A stretch of DNA of 40,436 nt from Bryobacterales bacterium (GTDB lineage: Bacteria; Acidobacteriota; Terriglobia; Bryobacterales; Bryobacteraceae): positions 1 to 40,436 of the forward strand of contig PMOK01000120.1 of assembly GCA_003162425.1 (NCBI GenBank), written 5' to 3'. This document shows, one piece after another, positions 16,610 to 23,984 of this stretch. How positions within the stretch are numbered: position 1 is the stretch's first letter; each line of letters begins with the position of its first letter. Position numbers and translations under genes: made by a program. A model generated the notes under the pieces. That model was not told the origin of the DNA. It saw only the letters and a list, made by a program, of their open reading frames with translations, and did not search any database.

Positions 16610-18091
16610 ATCCGAGCGTGCGAGACTCGGCATCACCGAAGATGGTTTACGAAACGTGAGCGCATAGAATTGCCCATCCCGCAGCATCTCTAGATGTGTT
16701 TCCAGCATCTCCGGCGGCACTAGATCGATCGGAGCTGTAACAGTTTCCTGGCGGTTCTTGAAGTATCCACTGGTAATGGGAATTCGTTCATAGGCGCCCT
16801 TCACATGCTCTTCGGTCTCATCGGCAATCAGTATGCGGCTCCCTGGTTTCGCAACGCGGATCATCTCCAGGATGGCTTTTGCTCGGTCGTTAAAGAAGTT
16901 AATGCCGCCCACGTGAAAGACAACGTCAAAACTGTCATTGGCGAAAGGGAGATCCTCGGCATTTCCGAGAAACAGATCGGCATGCATCCCCCACCGGCGC
17001 AGATTGTCTTGGCACCTCGCCAGCATTGCCGCCGAGAGATCGAGACCGAACAGTCTTACGCCATGCGGAAGGTATTTGAAGTTGAGACCGGTGCCCACCG
17101 ATGTTTCGAGCACCGAATCACCAGGACTGATTTCGAGCAACCGTAGATAGCTCAAGAAGTATTGCTCTGGATTGATGCCGCGTAAGCCGCACACCACCCT
17201 CTGGGTGTCATCATAGAAGCCGCCGATGGTTTCATACAGGTGGTTGTATTTCTGGTTGGAACCAGTGAGCTTCTCCGCCTCCAAGAGGATGGGAATGCCG
17301 TTGCGAACCGGAAACCGTTCGCCCGACGGGCTGACCAAAACCTCATGGCCGTCATCAGTGACAACCTGGAGAGAATCCCCGCTGTACGGGCTTCGCAAGA
17401 GAGCCACTGTCTCTGTTTTGTTGGCCCACACCTCGCGCCGCGCGCCAGGCTGCGTGAGACTCCAAGCGCTCAAAACCAAGCCTCCCGCAAAACACATCCA
17501 CGCCAAAGCTGGATTTGTAACGAGCGCAACCGGCGCAGCGGAATGGGTCTCGAGGTAGAAGCCATATCCAAAAACCAGGACACATACCCCGCCGAAAATA
17601 CTTGTGCCTGTAGCAATCTTCTTCGCCCGGAATTCCTGGTTCCACATCCAGTTGATTACCGCCGCGAACCAATAGACGAGGAACGAAATTGCACCCGTCC
17701 GTGGACTTGCCGCGAAGTATGGCAGTCCGGCGAAAGCCGTTCCCCAAAGCGGCAAGGAAAGGGTTGCGAGAAAGCCTGGCTGGCGCTGGCTGGTTAGTCG
17801 ATAGAGAACGTAGGGCAGAGCGCCGATAAGGGCAGACAGCATGGTCCGGCCGACGAATTCAAATCCAGTCAGTGGAGACCCGCGCCAATTCGAAACCAAA
17901 TTCAAAACGAAACCGATGCCGGCGAGCCATAGAAATCCTCGCCATGCCTTCTGAGTGCCTATGAACCAAGTGGCTAAGATCGGCCCGGTCCACACCCCTA
18001 TGGGGGCGTACACAAAACCGAGAACGAAGACGCCGGTGATCGCAAAGGCTGTGAGTTGTAACAATCGATTCGGAGATGTTTTCGCAGGCAT
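16598..18091 (-). CDS. Membrane / Trm112-like / SAM methyltransferase fusion
   Basis: From ATG 18091 the product is 497 residues; the frame runs further upstream but lacks any motif. Residues 10-240 contain about six or seven membrane helices (LLQLTAFAITGVFVLGFVYA, FLVYWFAAVINWMW, ALAWMCFAGGLVLSAWSL). Residues ~255-300 resemble a Trm112 module that has lost its cysteines (LLRSPYSGDSLQV and GERFPVRNGIPILL). The rest is a class I SAM methyltransferase: motif I VLETSVGTGLNFKYLP, LFGLDLSAAMLARC, GNAEDLPFANDSFDVVFHVG and IRVAKPGSRILIADE. It resembles UbiE/COQ5-like enzymes acting on lipid-soluble substrates. The membrane part would hold the catalytic domain at the inner membrane. The last few codons overlap the end of the TPR remnant on the opposite strand. 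Confidence 0.87.
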   Translation of the reverse strand: MPAKTSPNRLLQLTAFAITGVFVLGFVYAPIGVWTGPILATWFIGTQKAWRGFLWLAGIGFVLNLVSNWRGSPLTGFEFVGRTMLSALIGALPYVLYRLTSQRQPGFLATLSLPLWGTAFAGLPYFAASPRTGAISFLVYWFAAVINWMWNQEFRAKKIATGTSIFGGVCVLVFGYGFYLETHSAAPVALVTNPALAWMCFAGGLVLSAWSLTQPGARREVWANKTETVALLRSPYSGDSLQVVTDDGHEVLVSPSGERFPVRNGIPILLEAEKLTGSNQKYNHLYETIGGFYDDTQRVVCGLRGINPEQYFLSYLRLLEISPGDSVLETSVGTGLNFKYLPHGVRLFGLDLSAAMLARCQDNLRRWGMHADLFLGNAEDLPFANDSFDVVFHVGGINFFNDRAKAILEMIRVAKPGSRILIADETEEHVKGAYERIPITSGYFKNRQETVTAPIDLVPPEMLETHLEMLRDGQFYALTFRKPSSVMPSLARSDSLG

Positions 18092-18164
18092 GGCGCGATT
18101 GTCCGTGCCGTAATCGCGTGCACGCGAGTGACCAACTTCTCCGGAGATTCCCGGACTCTTCCGA

Positions 18165-18551
18165 CTACGCGACCGCCGCTGCGCATCCGCGCGCCCCGGA
18201 CTCCTCGGCGTATACATAGAAGCCGAACATCGGAGTCACTTCCCGCTTGCTCCACCGTTTCATCTTCCACTGCACTCGCACCAACTGGATGTCCAGACGA
18301 GATACTAAGTTGAGCAGGATGGAATAGACACCGCAGTAAGATTTCGGCGCATAAGTCGCTAAAGCCTTCGAGCCCCAATTCTCACCGTCGGGAGAGCCCC
18401 ACACCGAAACTTCCAGACCCTCTTGTTCCAGGACCGTGATTACGCCCAGAGTAAGAACTAGTAACTTGCCGCGCTTGGAACCGAGATCGATCGCCAGCCC
18501 TTGGCCATCGTTTTGGGCGACGCATTCAGGTAAGAGAAAGTCGGGCAGCAT
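18165..18551 (-). CDS. Small conserved hypothetical protein
   Basis: The 128-residue product has no signal peptide or membrane helix. It has a mixed alpha/beta pattern with KLLVLTLGVITVLEQEGLEV, VSVWGSPDGENWGSKALATY and IQLVRVQWKMKRWS. The segments look like a compact beta-sandwich domain, and I believe similar small proteins occur in other acidobacteria, but I cannot name the family. It is followed by the membrane methyltransferase on the same strand (74-base gap), so they may form an operon. A possible minus-strand TATAAT lies at 18713-18718, well upstream. Confidence 0.65.
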   Translation of the reverse strand: MLPDFLLPECVAQNDGQGLAIDLGSKRGKLLVLTLGVITVLEQEGLEVSVWGSPDGENWGSKALATYAPKSYCGVYSILLNLVSRLDIQLVRVQWKMKRWSKREVTPMFGFYVYAEESGARGCAAAVA

Positions 18552-18640
18552 ACTAAACCTCCAGCTGGGATACGTGCCGGAAGTGCCCTTTTGCTACCTG
18601 GCGGCTTTACGTAGCGAATAACAACCGCTAAATTTGATGA

Positions 18641-18657
18641 AGGCGGTTTTTCCGCCT
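18641..18657. repeat. Hairpin AGGCGG-TTTTT-CCGCCT
   Basis: A 6-base-pair stem with a T5 loop lies in the 191-base gap between the DHFR-like gene and the small hypothetical gene. Its position after the DHFR-like stop suits a weak terminator, but no T tract follows on the minus strand. The rest of this gap shows only a palindrome, CATTATAATG, at 18712-18721. Confidence 0.5.
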
Positions 18658-18742
18658 ACCTTAGAGTCTCACATTTCTTGCAAAAATGACAGCGAATTAC
18701 AGGTGCAACGTCATTATAATGCGAACGCATGGGATTTCGATG

Positions 18743-19288
18743 CTAAAGTTCGTACGCGGACAGCCCACTACCGTTTCCGTTTGATTTGAGTGCGATCAAT
18801 CCCTTGGAGTGGGTCTTGTTCTCCACCAGCGAAAACTCGCGTTGCGGGAATCCAGGGGGGAACAACGGGATGCCTTCACCGATCAGAACCGGAACCATGC
18901 CGATGTAAAGTTCGTCCACCAGGTCCGCCTTGAGGAAGTCGCGAGCCAGCTCTCCGCCGCCCATTAGCCAGATGCTCTTGCCCTTGCTCTTGCGAAGCTG
19001 GCGGACCAGAGCGGTGGGAGATTGATGAGTGAAGATGACCCCATCCCGTTTCCCGGCCGGCAACGACCGCGAGAACACGTAAGTAGCCATGGATGATCCG
19101 CTAAAATCTCCGCCACGCATTTTTAGAGCAGCGTCGAGCGTCTTGCGCCCCATAATCGCCGTATCAACGGTGGCGAAGAACGGCGCCATCGAGTAATCCT
19201 TGGGCATAAAGAGAAAATCCAAAGTGCCATCCGGACGGGCGATATAACCGTCCAGGCTGATGCCTACGCCAAGCACGATTTTGCGCAT
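18743..19288 (-). CDS. Dihydrofolate reductase / RibD C-terminal family protein
   Basis: The 181-residue product begins RKIVLGVGISLDGYIARPDG, the standard opening of the RibD_C/DHFR-like family (YyaP/YwjB type). TAIMGRKTLDAAL, ATYVFSRSLPAG and the NADPH-binding SIWLMGGGELARDFLKADLV follow. ELYIGMVPVLIGEGIPLFPP is the usual C-terminal signature. The fold reduces pteridine- or pyrimidine-type substrates with NADPH, but the physiological substrate of these stand-alone proteins is unknown; trimethoprim-type DHFR function is not implied. The gene is separated from the upstream regulator by the hairpin pair at 19320-19365. Confidence 0.93.
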   Translation of the reverse strand: MRKIVLGVGISLDGYIARPDGTLDFLFMPKDYSMAPFFATVDTAIMGRKTLDAALKMRGGDFSGSSMATYVFSRSLPAGKRDGVIFTHQSPTALVRQLRKSKGKSIWLMGGGELARDFLKADLVDELYIGMVPVLIGEGIPLFPPGFPQREFSLVENKTHSKGLIALKSNGNGSGLSAYEL

Positions 19289-19319
19289 GCAGCGATTCTA
19301 CTTGATTACGAAGTGTGGG

Positions 19320-19365
19320 GCAGGTTGGCAACTGTTGGCAACCTGCGCGCGGTTGTTAACCGCGC
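19320..19365. repeat. Two adjacent hairpins beginning with the GTGTGGGGCAGG 12-mer
   Basis: The first hairpin pairs GCAGGTTG (19320-19327) with CAACCTGC (19339-19346). The second pairs GCGCGGTT (19347-19354) with AACCGCGC (19358-19365) across a GTT loop. Both stems are perfect 8-mers. The preceding 12-mer GTGTGGGGCAGG (19313-19324) is also found at 14981-14992. The pair follows the stop of the winged-helix/TPR gene and could stop transcription on the minus strand, although no T tract is seen. Confidence 0.75.
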
Positions 19366-19408
19366 AATTCTGCGCTGATTCCATCCAGCCCCACGGCTTG
19401 TCCCGGAC

Positions 19409-21286
19409 TTACCGCGACAGTCCCACCCGGCGGACCAGATCCGCGAAACGCGGGTCGGAGCGCAGTAGATCGAAGGCGGGTTCGATTCCGATCTCCGTCA
19501 TCGCGAGCTCGCGTTCCAGGTGAGCTTTCTCCAGGCAGGAGAGAGCCTTCTCCTTTTCGCCCAGCCGGGCGTAGAGGATGGCAATGCCATAGTCGCTGAC
19601 GTAGGCTTCCGGCGGATTCTCCTTGTCTTTGGACATTTCGAGCAGCTTCTCCCAGTAGCCGCGCGAGCCGTGAGCGGCCAACGACTGCCGGAGCTCATCC
19701 CCTTTTCGAACCGCGGCCTTCGAATCTTCGCCGGCAAGCACTCGCGCCTTGGTCTCCTCATCGATCGCATCCTCAAACTTTTCGATGCATGCGTACAAGT
19801 GAGACAGCCGTTCGTGGTTGATGGAGAAGTTCGGATCCATTTCGGCGGCTTTCTGAAATTCGGCGCGCGCCTCGTTGTAACGGCGCGCCCAATAGTAGGT
19901 GCGGCCTGCAAAAGAACGGATGGGAAGCGAGAGCGGATCCAGCTCGATGGCCTTGTTCATCTCAGCGATGGCCTGATCGTGCTGCCCCATGGGCGACAGG
20001 TAGCTGTTGGAATAGAAAAGGTGGCCGTTGGCATAACTGGGATTGAGTTCGATCGCTCGGCGGAACTCGCGCTCCGCGCCTTGCCAATCGTACTCGTAGT
20101 GGGCCTTGACGAAAGCGAGAGTGGTGTGGGCATCGGCGAGCGAGTCGTCCAGCGCGATAGCGCGCATCGCCTCATCCCGCGCCTTCGGCATGCTCTCGGC
20201 CGGCTTCAAGACGTCGAAGACCGGGGCCAGACTGTAAACGCGTGCCAGACCCGCGTGTCCGAAGGCATCGTTCGCGTCGAAAGCGATGGTCTGCTTGAAA
20301 TCGCCGATAGCTAACTCTGAGCCCTTCCGCGTCCGCAGATTCCAGGCTTGCAGGCCCTGCAGGTAGGCTTCATGGGCCTCTATATTGACGCGCCTCGTGC
20401 CGGTAAGCCGCGCTTCGACTTGTTCCGAGAGCGTTAGCTGGGTCTTAGCGGCAATTGCTCGGGCCACATCGCTCTCTAATTGCAAAATGTCAGTCACATC
20501 GCGGTCGAAATTGCCGGCCCAGATGTGTGTCTGGTCACGGGCCTGAATGAGCTGGGCTGTGACGCGAAGCCGCTCGCCCGAGCGACGGATGCTTCCTTCG
20601 AGTAGATAGTTAACGCCCAGCTCCCGCGCGATCTGCGCGGTGTTTTCCCGAGTGTTTTTATACTGCATTGCAGAGGTCCGGGCAATGACACCCAGATGCA
20701 GCGGGTCGAGGCTGCCGAGCTGCGTAATGATCTCTTCAGTCATGCCGTCGGCCAGGTAATCTCGCGAAGGATCATTGCTCAAGTTCAGAAAAGGCAGCAC
20801 TGCGAGCATAATTTTGCCAGGAGTCGGTATGGTGCGCCGCTGAAAAAACGGCCGGGCTACCATGGTGGCGACTATCACCAGGACTGCGGCGAGCGCAAGC
20901 CATAGCTCCCAACGCCGTGGTTTCCCAACTGCGGCGGAACTTGCCTCGGGTGGCGGCCTCGGCGGTGTTACAAACGGCCGCGCACCCCCGACAAATCGGA
21001 AACCCCGGCGAGCGACAGTCTGAATGTAATCCGGATCACCAAGGGCCTTCCGGAGCGACGAAATATTCTGGCTGAGATTGTTTTCCTCGACGAACGTATC
21101 GGGCCAGACCGCCTCCATCAGCACTGATTTCTCCACCACCTTCCCTTGGTTCTTCACCAGGACGGCGAGGGTATCGAGCGCCTTGGGCGGTAGCGGCAGA
21201 ATCTCGCCGTCCTTGAACAACGTCCGGTCCGCCATATCCAAACGGAACGGGCCGAATTCATAAACATCAGATTCGGCTGGGTTCAT
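19409..21286 (-). CDS. Winged-helix / membrane / TolB-like / TPR regulator
   Basis: The 625-residue product starts with an OmpR-type winged-helix DNA-binding domain (residues ~8-100: YEFGPFRLDMADRTLFKDG, NLSQNISSLRKALGD, YIQTVARRGFRFVG). A membrane helix follows (LWLALAAVLVIVATMVA, near 130-147). Next is a TolB-like N-domain found in CadC-type proteins (LAVLPFLNLSNDPSRDYLAD, GVNYLLEGSIRRSGERLRV, HIWAGNFDRDVTD). About eight TPR units fill residues ~290-610 (EREFRRAIELNPSYANGHLF and similar). It is a CadC-like one-component regulator that could bind DNA while anchored in the membrane. It diverges from a secreted protein gene at 21405, a possible target. Confidence 0.93.
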   Translation of the reverse strand: MNPAESDVYEFGPFRLDMADRTLFKDGEILPLPPKALDTLAVLVKNQGKVVEKSVLMEAVWPDTFVEENNLSQNISSLRKALGDPDYIQTVARRGFRFVGGARPFVTPPRPPPEASSAAVGKPRRWELWLALAAVLVIVATMVARPFFQRRTIPTPGKIMLAVLPFLNLSNDPSRDYLADGMTEEIITQLGSLDPLHLGVIARTSAMQYKNTRENTAQIARELGVNYLLEGSIRRSGERLRVTAQLIQARDQTHIWAGNFDRDVTDILQLESDVARAIAAKTQLTLSEQVEARLTGTRRVNIEAHEAYLQGLQAWNLRTRKGSELAIGDFKQTIAFDANDAFGHAGLARVYSLAPVFDVLKPAESMPKARDEAMRAIALDDSLADAHTTLAFVKAHYEYDWQGAEREFRRAIELNPSYANGHLFYSNSYLSPMGQHDQAIAEMNKAIELDPLSLPIRSFAGRTYYWARRYNEARAEFQKAAEMDPNFSINHERLSHLYACIEKFEDAIDEETKARVLAGEDSKAAVRKGDELRQSLAAHGSRGYWEKLLEMSKDKENPPEAYVSDYGIAILYARLGEKEKALSCLEKAHLERELAMTEIGIEPAFDLLRSDPRFADLVRRVGLSR

Positions 21287-21404
21287 GTGTTTCCTCAGAA
21301 GTTCTTCAGAGTTTGCTAACGACGCGCCAGCCGTCCGCCACGCATAGTCATAGGATATCAGCGCCCGGCCGCTGACAAACCTTAAAGGAGAGTTTAATTT
21401 TCAA

Positions 21405-21863
21405 ATGCTCGAAACACACAGAAGGATTTTCGGAACAGTTTTGCCCTTGTTAGCAATGGCCCTCTGCCCCGCCGCACGCGCTCAAGTGGCGGTGTGCTCC
21501 AATTCTACCCTCAGAGGCGACTTCGCGGTTGTCATCTCAGGGCAAACAGGTGTCGGTACTGCAACTCCGGCGCAGCGTTCTGGGGTATCAATGACCCGGT
21601 TTGATGGACAAGGCAACGTAACCGACACGGACCACATAGTTTCCGACGGTGTCCAGCCTCCCACCGACTGGCGAACGGGAGGCACGGGCACCTACACTGT
21701 CAACCCTGACTGCACCGGTAAGTTCGAAGTGAATTTCACGGGTGCCCCGCCACTTATCCTGTTCTTCGTTGTGGGTAAGGCCGGCAATGAATTCCGTGGA
21801 GTGGTAGCTGCTCCAGGCGCCAACGTAACCGCTGACGGCATTAAGCTCGAAGCCCTTTTTTAA
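21405..21863 (+). CDS. Small secreted protein
   Basis: The 152-residue product has a signal peptide (FGTVLPLLAMALCPAARA, cleavage after AQ). The mature protein starts with AVCSNSTLRGDFAVVISGQ and includes GVSMTRFDGQGNVTDTDH and GTGTYTVNPDCTGKFEVNF. The pattern, with an early Cys, a GxYTVNPDCTG motif and a beta-rich fold, recurs in exported proteins of acidobacteria as I know them; no function has been assigned. AAGGAG lies at 21385-21390, 14 bases before ATG, a long spacing. It is divergently transcribed from the winged-helix/TPR regulator across 118 bases that must hold both promoters. Confidence 0.75.
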   Translation: MLETHRRIFGTVLPLLAMALCPAARAQVAVCSNSTLRGDFAVVISGQTGVGTATPAQRSGVSMTRFDGQGNVTDTDHIVSDGVQPPTDWRTGGTGTYTVNPDCTGKFEVNFTGAPPLILFFVVGKAGNEFRGVVAAPGANVTADGIKLEALF

Positions 21864-21917
21864 GCATGTGGGCGGCCACACTTCTCGGCCAAAGCAAGGT
21901 GTCGCCGCTCACGGAAC

Positions 21918-22727
21918 CTATTTGATTACCGGGATCGGATATCGGTACTTCCCGCGAAAAACGTCGCCAAAAACGCCCAGCATCCCTTCGTGAACCAGTC
22001 CGTTATCCGCCAGCAAATGCGGATTGCGCAGCGCCACCGGCCCACCCCGCATGTCCGAGCACTTTCCGCCGGCTTCCCCGATCAACAGGATTCCCGCCGC
22101 CATATCCCACGGGTTCAGGCCGAATTCCCAGAAACCATCCAGCCGTCCGCTGGCCACATAGGCGAGATCCAGCGCGGCCGATCCGGCCCGGCGCACGCCG
22201 TGTGTAACCATCGCGAGTTGATAGTAAAAGTGTACGTTGACGTTTTCGTGCCGCTTCAAGCTCGGAAAGCCCGTCGCCACCAGCGTATCTTCAACCCGCG
22301 CCACTTTCGATACGTGAATGCGGCGATTGTTCAGATACGCGCCTGATCCGCGTTCGCTCGAGAACATCTCGTTCCGCGTGGGATCGAAGATCACTCCCGC
22401 TATCAGCTCACCAGCCTGTTCCAGCGCTAGCGTCACGTTGAACATCGGGAATCCATGGGCGAAATTCGTGGTGCCGTCCAAGGGGTCAACATACCAGCAA
22501 AATTCGGAAGAACCGGTGTGCGCGCCGCCTTCCTCGGCGACAATCGAGTGCGTTGGGAAATGCGATCGCAGGCGCTCGATCACCAGGCGTTCCGAGGCGC
22601 GATCAGCCTCCGTCACCAGGTCGTGCTCGCCTTTCAATTCAAAACCGATGCGGCGCTCGAAGTAAGTAGCGAGCAGCGCCCCCGCCTCGCGGGCAATCTC
22701 AGCGCTGATGTCGACATAAGAAGGCAT
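21918..22727 (-). CDS. suhB: Inositol-monophosphatase family protein (SuhB-like)
   Basis: I prefer ATG 22727 (MPSYVDIS) over the GTG five codons upstream; this gives 269 residues. The metal site is complete: EEGG following HSIVA, YVDPLDGTTNFAHGFP with both aspartates, and LNPWDMAAGILLIGEAGG with the third acidic residue. Such enzymes remove phosphate from inositol-1-phosphate and related sugars, and in enterobacteria SuhB also acts in rRNA antitermination. RRAGSAALDLAYVASGRLDG is the usual family segment. It is the last gene of the run that begins with the MoaD-MoaE fusion, but a strong hairpin separates it from the Hfq-like gene. Confidence 0.93.
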   Translation of the reverse strand: MPSYVDISAEIAREAGALLATYFERRIGFELKGEHDLVTEADRASERLVIERLRSHFPTHSIVAEEGGAHTGSSEFCWYVDPLDGTTNFAHGFPMFNVTLALEQAGELIAGVIFDPTRNEMFSSERGSGAYLNNRRIHVSKVARVEDTLVATGFPSLKRHENVNVHFYYQLAMVTHGVRRAGSAALDLAYVASGRLDGFWEFGLNPWDMAAGILLIGEAGGKCSDMRGGPVALRNPHLLADNGLVHEGMLGVFGDVFRGKYRYPIPVIK

Positions 22728-22753
22728 AGGTAGCGCACGCACCCCTGCGTGCC

Positions 22754-22775
22754 GCGTTCACACTCGTGTGAACGC
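22754..22775 (-). terminator. Strong hairpin after the Hfq-like gene
   Basis: GCGTTCACA pairs with TGTGAACGC in a 9-base-pair perfect stem with a CTCG loop. It begins 11 bases after the Hfq-like stop on the minus strand. No T run follows, so it may be a weak or Rho-assisted terminator, an mRNA-stabilising hairpin, or a dyad-symmetric protein site (GTTCACA-N4-TGTGAAC) upstream of the SuhB-like gene. Confidence 0.55.
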
Positions 22776-22786
22776 CTTGATGTGAA

Positions 22787-23053
22787 TTACTCTTCGTACA
22801 AATACTTGATATCGTGCTTGAACAGAAACAGGTTCGGTGCGTTATGCCGGGTCAGCCGGATGAAGTTGGCGTCGTAGAACTCGATGAGGCCTTCCACCTC
22901 TTCATTGCTGCTCAAACGGATGCGAACGGGGATCTCGTTGTCGATCAAATAACGCAGGTACTTCACTTCTTCGAAGGTCTGCTCCGGGGCCTTGGTTTTC
23001 GCTTTGCTCATGGCTTCGCTGGTCTTACCGGCCCAATCCTTTGGTGGACTCAT
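22787..23053 (-). CDS. hfq: Divergent Hfq-like Sm-fold RNA-binding protein
   Basis: I choose ATG 23053 (MSPPKDW) because GGGGA sits 6 bases upstream; an in-frame ATG at 23065 exists. The product is 88 residues. After a ~30-residue Lys/Ala-rich leader comes an Sm-like core: a helix (FEEVKYLRYLIDNE), Sm1 strands (IPVRIRLSSNEEVEGLIEFYD) and the Sm2 motif LFLFKHDIKYLYEE. The Lys-His pair, the Asp after the IExx strand and the Gly of the second strand match E. coli Hfq residues K56-H57, D40 and G34. The proximal-face Gln8 position is not conserved and Tyr25 is replaced by Arg, so RNA preference may differ. The start overlaps the end of the VWFA gene (stop at 23025), so it is translated with it. 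Confidence 0.75.
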   Translation of the reverse strand: MSPPKDWAGKTSEAMSKAKTKAPEQTFEEVKYLRYLIDNEIPVRIRLSSNEEVEGLIEFYDANFIRLTRHNAPNLFLFKHDIKYLYEE

Positions 23054-23984
23054 TGGATTCCCCATAATAGCCGCTGCGGGTGATCACTCGCAAATTCCGG
23101 TCGCGCACATTCACTTTCAAAGTGTGAAAACGGTCCGTGGAAGGCGGCACATCCCGGGGATAGTAACCGATGAGATATTGCGTCCTCAATTCGAGCAAAA
23201 TTTCCGCGAAGGCGCGATCCAACTCGGCCGCCGCACTGGGCTTGAACACCCGCCCACCGGTGCCCTGCGAGAGCGTGGTGAGCGCGTTTTCGCCGCCGAT
23301 ATTGCGCCCGGCATCGTTAGTGATGGGCATCACCAGCACCGGATACATCACGACATCGGCCATTTGCGCGGCCTGCAGAGCTTGGTGGTAAGTCTTCACG
23401 CTGGTGGTGTCGCCGCCATCCGTCACTATCACCATCACGTGCCGGCCATCGCGCAGTTCCAGCTGACCGGAGGACAGAAAGATGGCATCGTACATGGAAG
23501 TGCCCCCCTCGGAATGCATCTGCTTCAGACGCGTATCCAACCTCGCGAAGTGTCGGGTATAGCTGCTCAGCAGGGTCACCACCCAGTTGAAGCTGTAGAG
23601 CGCGGCCGTGTCCTGAGGATTTCCCTGAAAAAACAGCGCTTTGAAAAACTTGCTGACCGACTCCAGCTCGTAATGCTGTTCAATGCCCGTGGACGCGCTG
23701 CTATCCACCAATACAGCAACCGACAGCGGCTCCTCGGTCTGCCGGCCGAAAATCGCGATCTCCTGCGGAACGCCGTTATCGTACACGGTGAAGTCACCTT
23801 TGTTGAGCGAGCCGATCAGTTGACCATTCGCATCCTTCACAGTCGCGAGCAGCCGCACCAGCCGAACATTCACCTTGAATGTAGTGGTGGGGTCCTGCGC
23901 CAATCCAGGCGCGCTGAGACACACTGCGAAAACCAGGAAACACGCGACGCGGCGGATCACTTCTTGAGGACGGACTCGTCCCAT
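23025..23984 (-). CDS. Secreted VWFA-related protein (TIGR03436 type)
   Basis: ATG 23984 is preceded by GGAAGGGGA and gives 319 residues; the longer frame upstream only runs antisense-like through the MoaE coding region. The signal peptide is VACFLVFAVCLSAPGLAQ. A short N-terminal strand domain (TFKVNVRLVRLLATVKDANG, FTVYDNGVPQEI) typical of TIGR03436 precedes the VWA domain. The MIDAS motif DSSAS is in VAVLVDSSASTGIEQH, with GGTSMYDAIF and VIVTDGGDTTS as further metal-site loops. LRTQYLIGYYPRDVPPSTDR is the characteristic C-terminal motif. Such proteins are abundant in acidobacteria; the ligand is unknown. It overlaps the upstream MoaD-MoaE gene by 28 bases and the Hfq-like gene by 29. Confidence 0.9.
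   Translation of the reverse strand: MGRVRPQEVIRRVACFLVFAVCLSAPGLAQDPTTTFKVNVRLVRLLATVKDANGQLIGSLNKGDFTVYDNGVPQEIAIFGRQTEEPLSVAVLVDSSASTGIEQHYELESVSKFFKALFFQGNPQDTAALYSFNWVVTLLSSYTRHFARLDTRLKQMHSEGGTSMYDAIFLSSGQLELRDGRHVMVIVTDGGDTTSVKTYHQALQAAQMADVVMYPVLVMPITNDAGRNIGGENALTTLSQGTGGRVFKPSAAAELDRAFAEILLELRTQYLIGYYPRDVPPSTDRFHTLKVNVRDRNLRVITRSGYYGESNESTKGLGR

Noticed and set aside
18092-18217. N-terminal extension of the membrane methyltransferase
   Set aside because: Basic, low-complexity and without membrane or motif features; the recognisable protein begins at ATG 18091.
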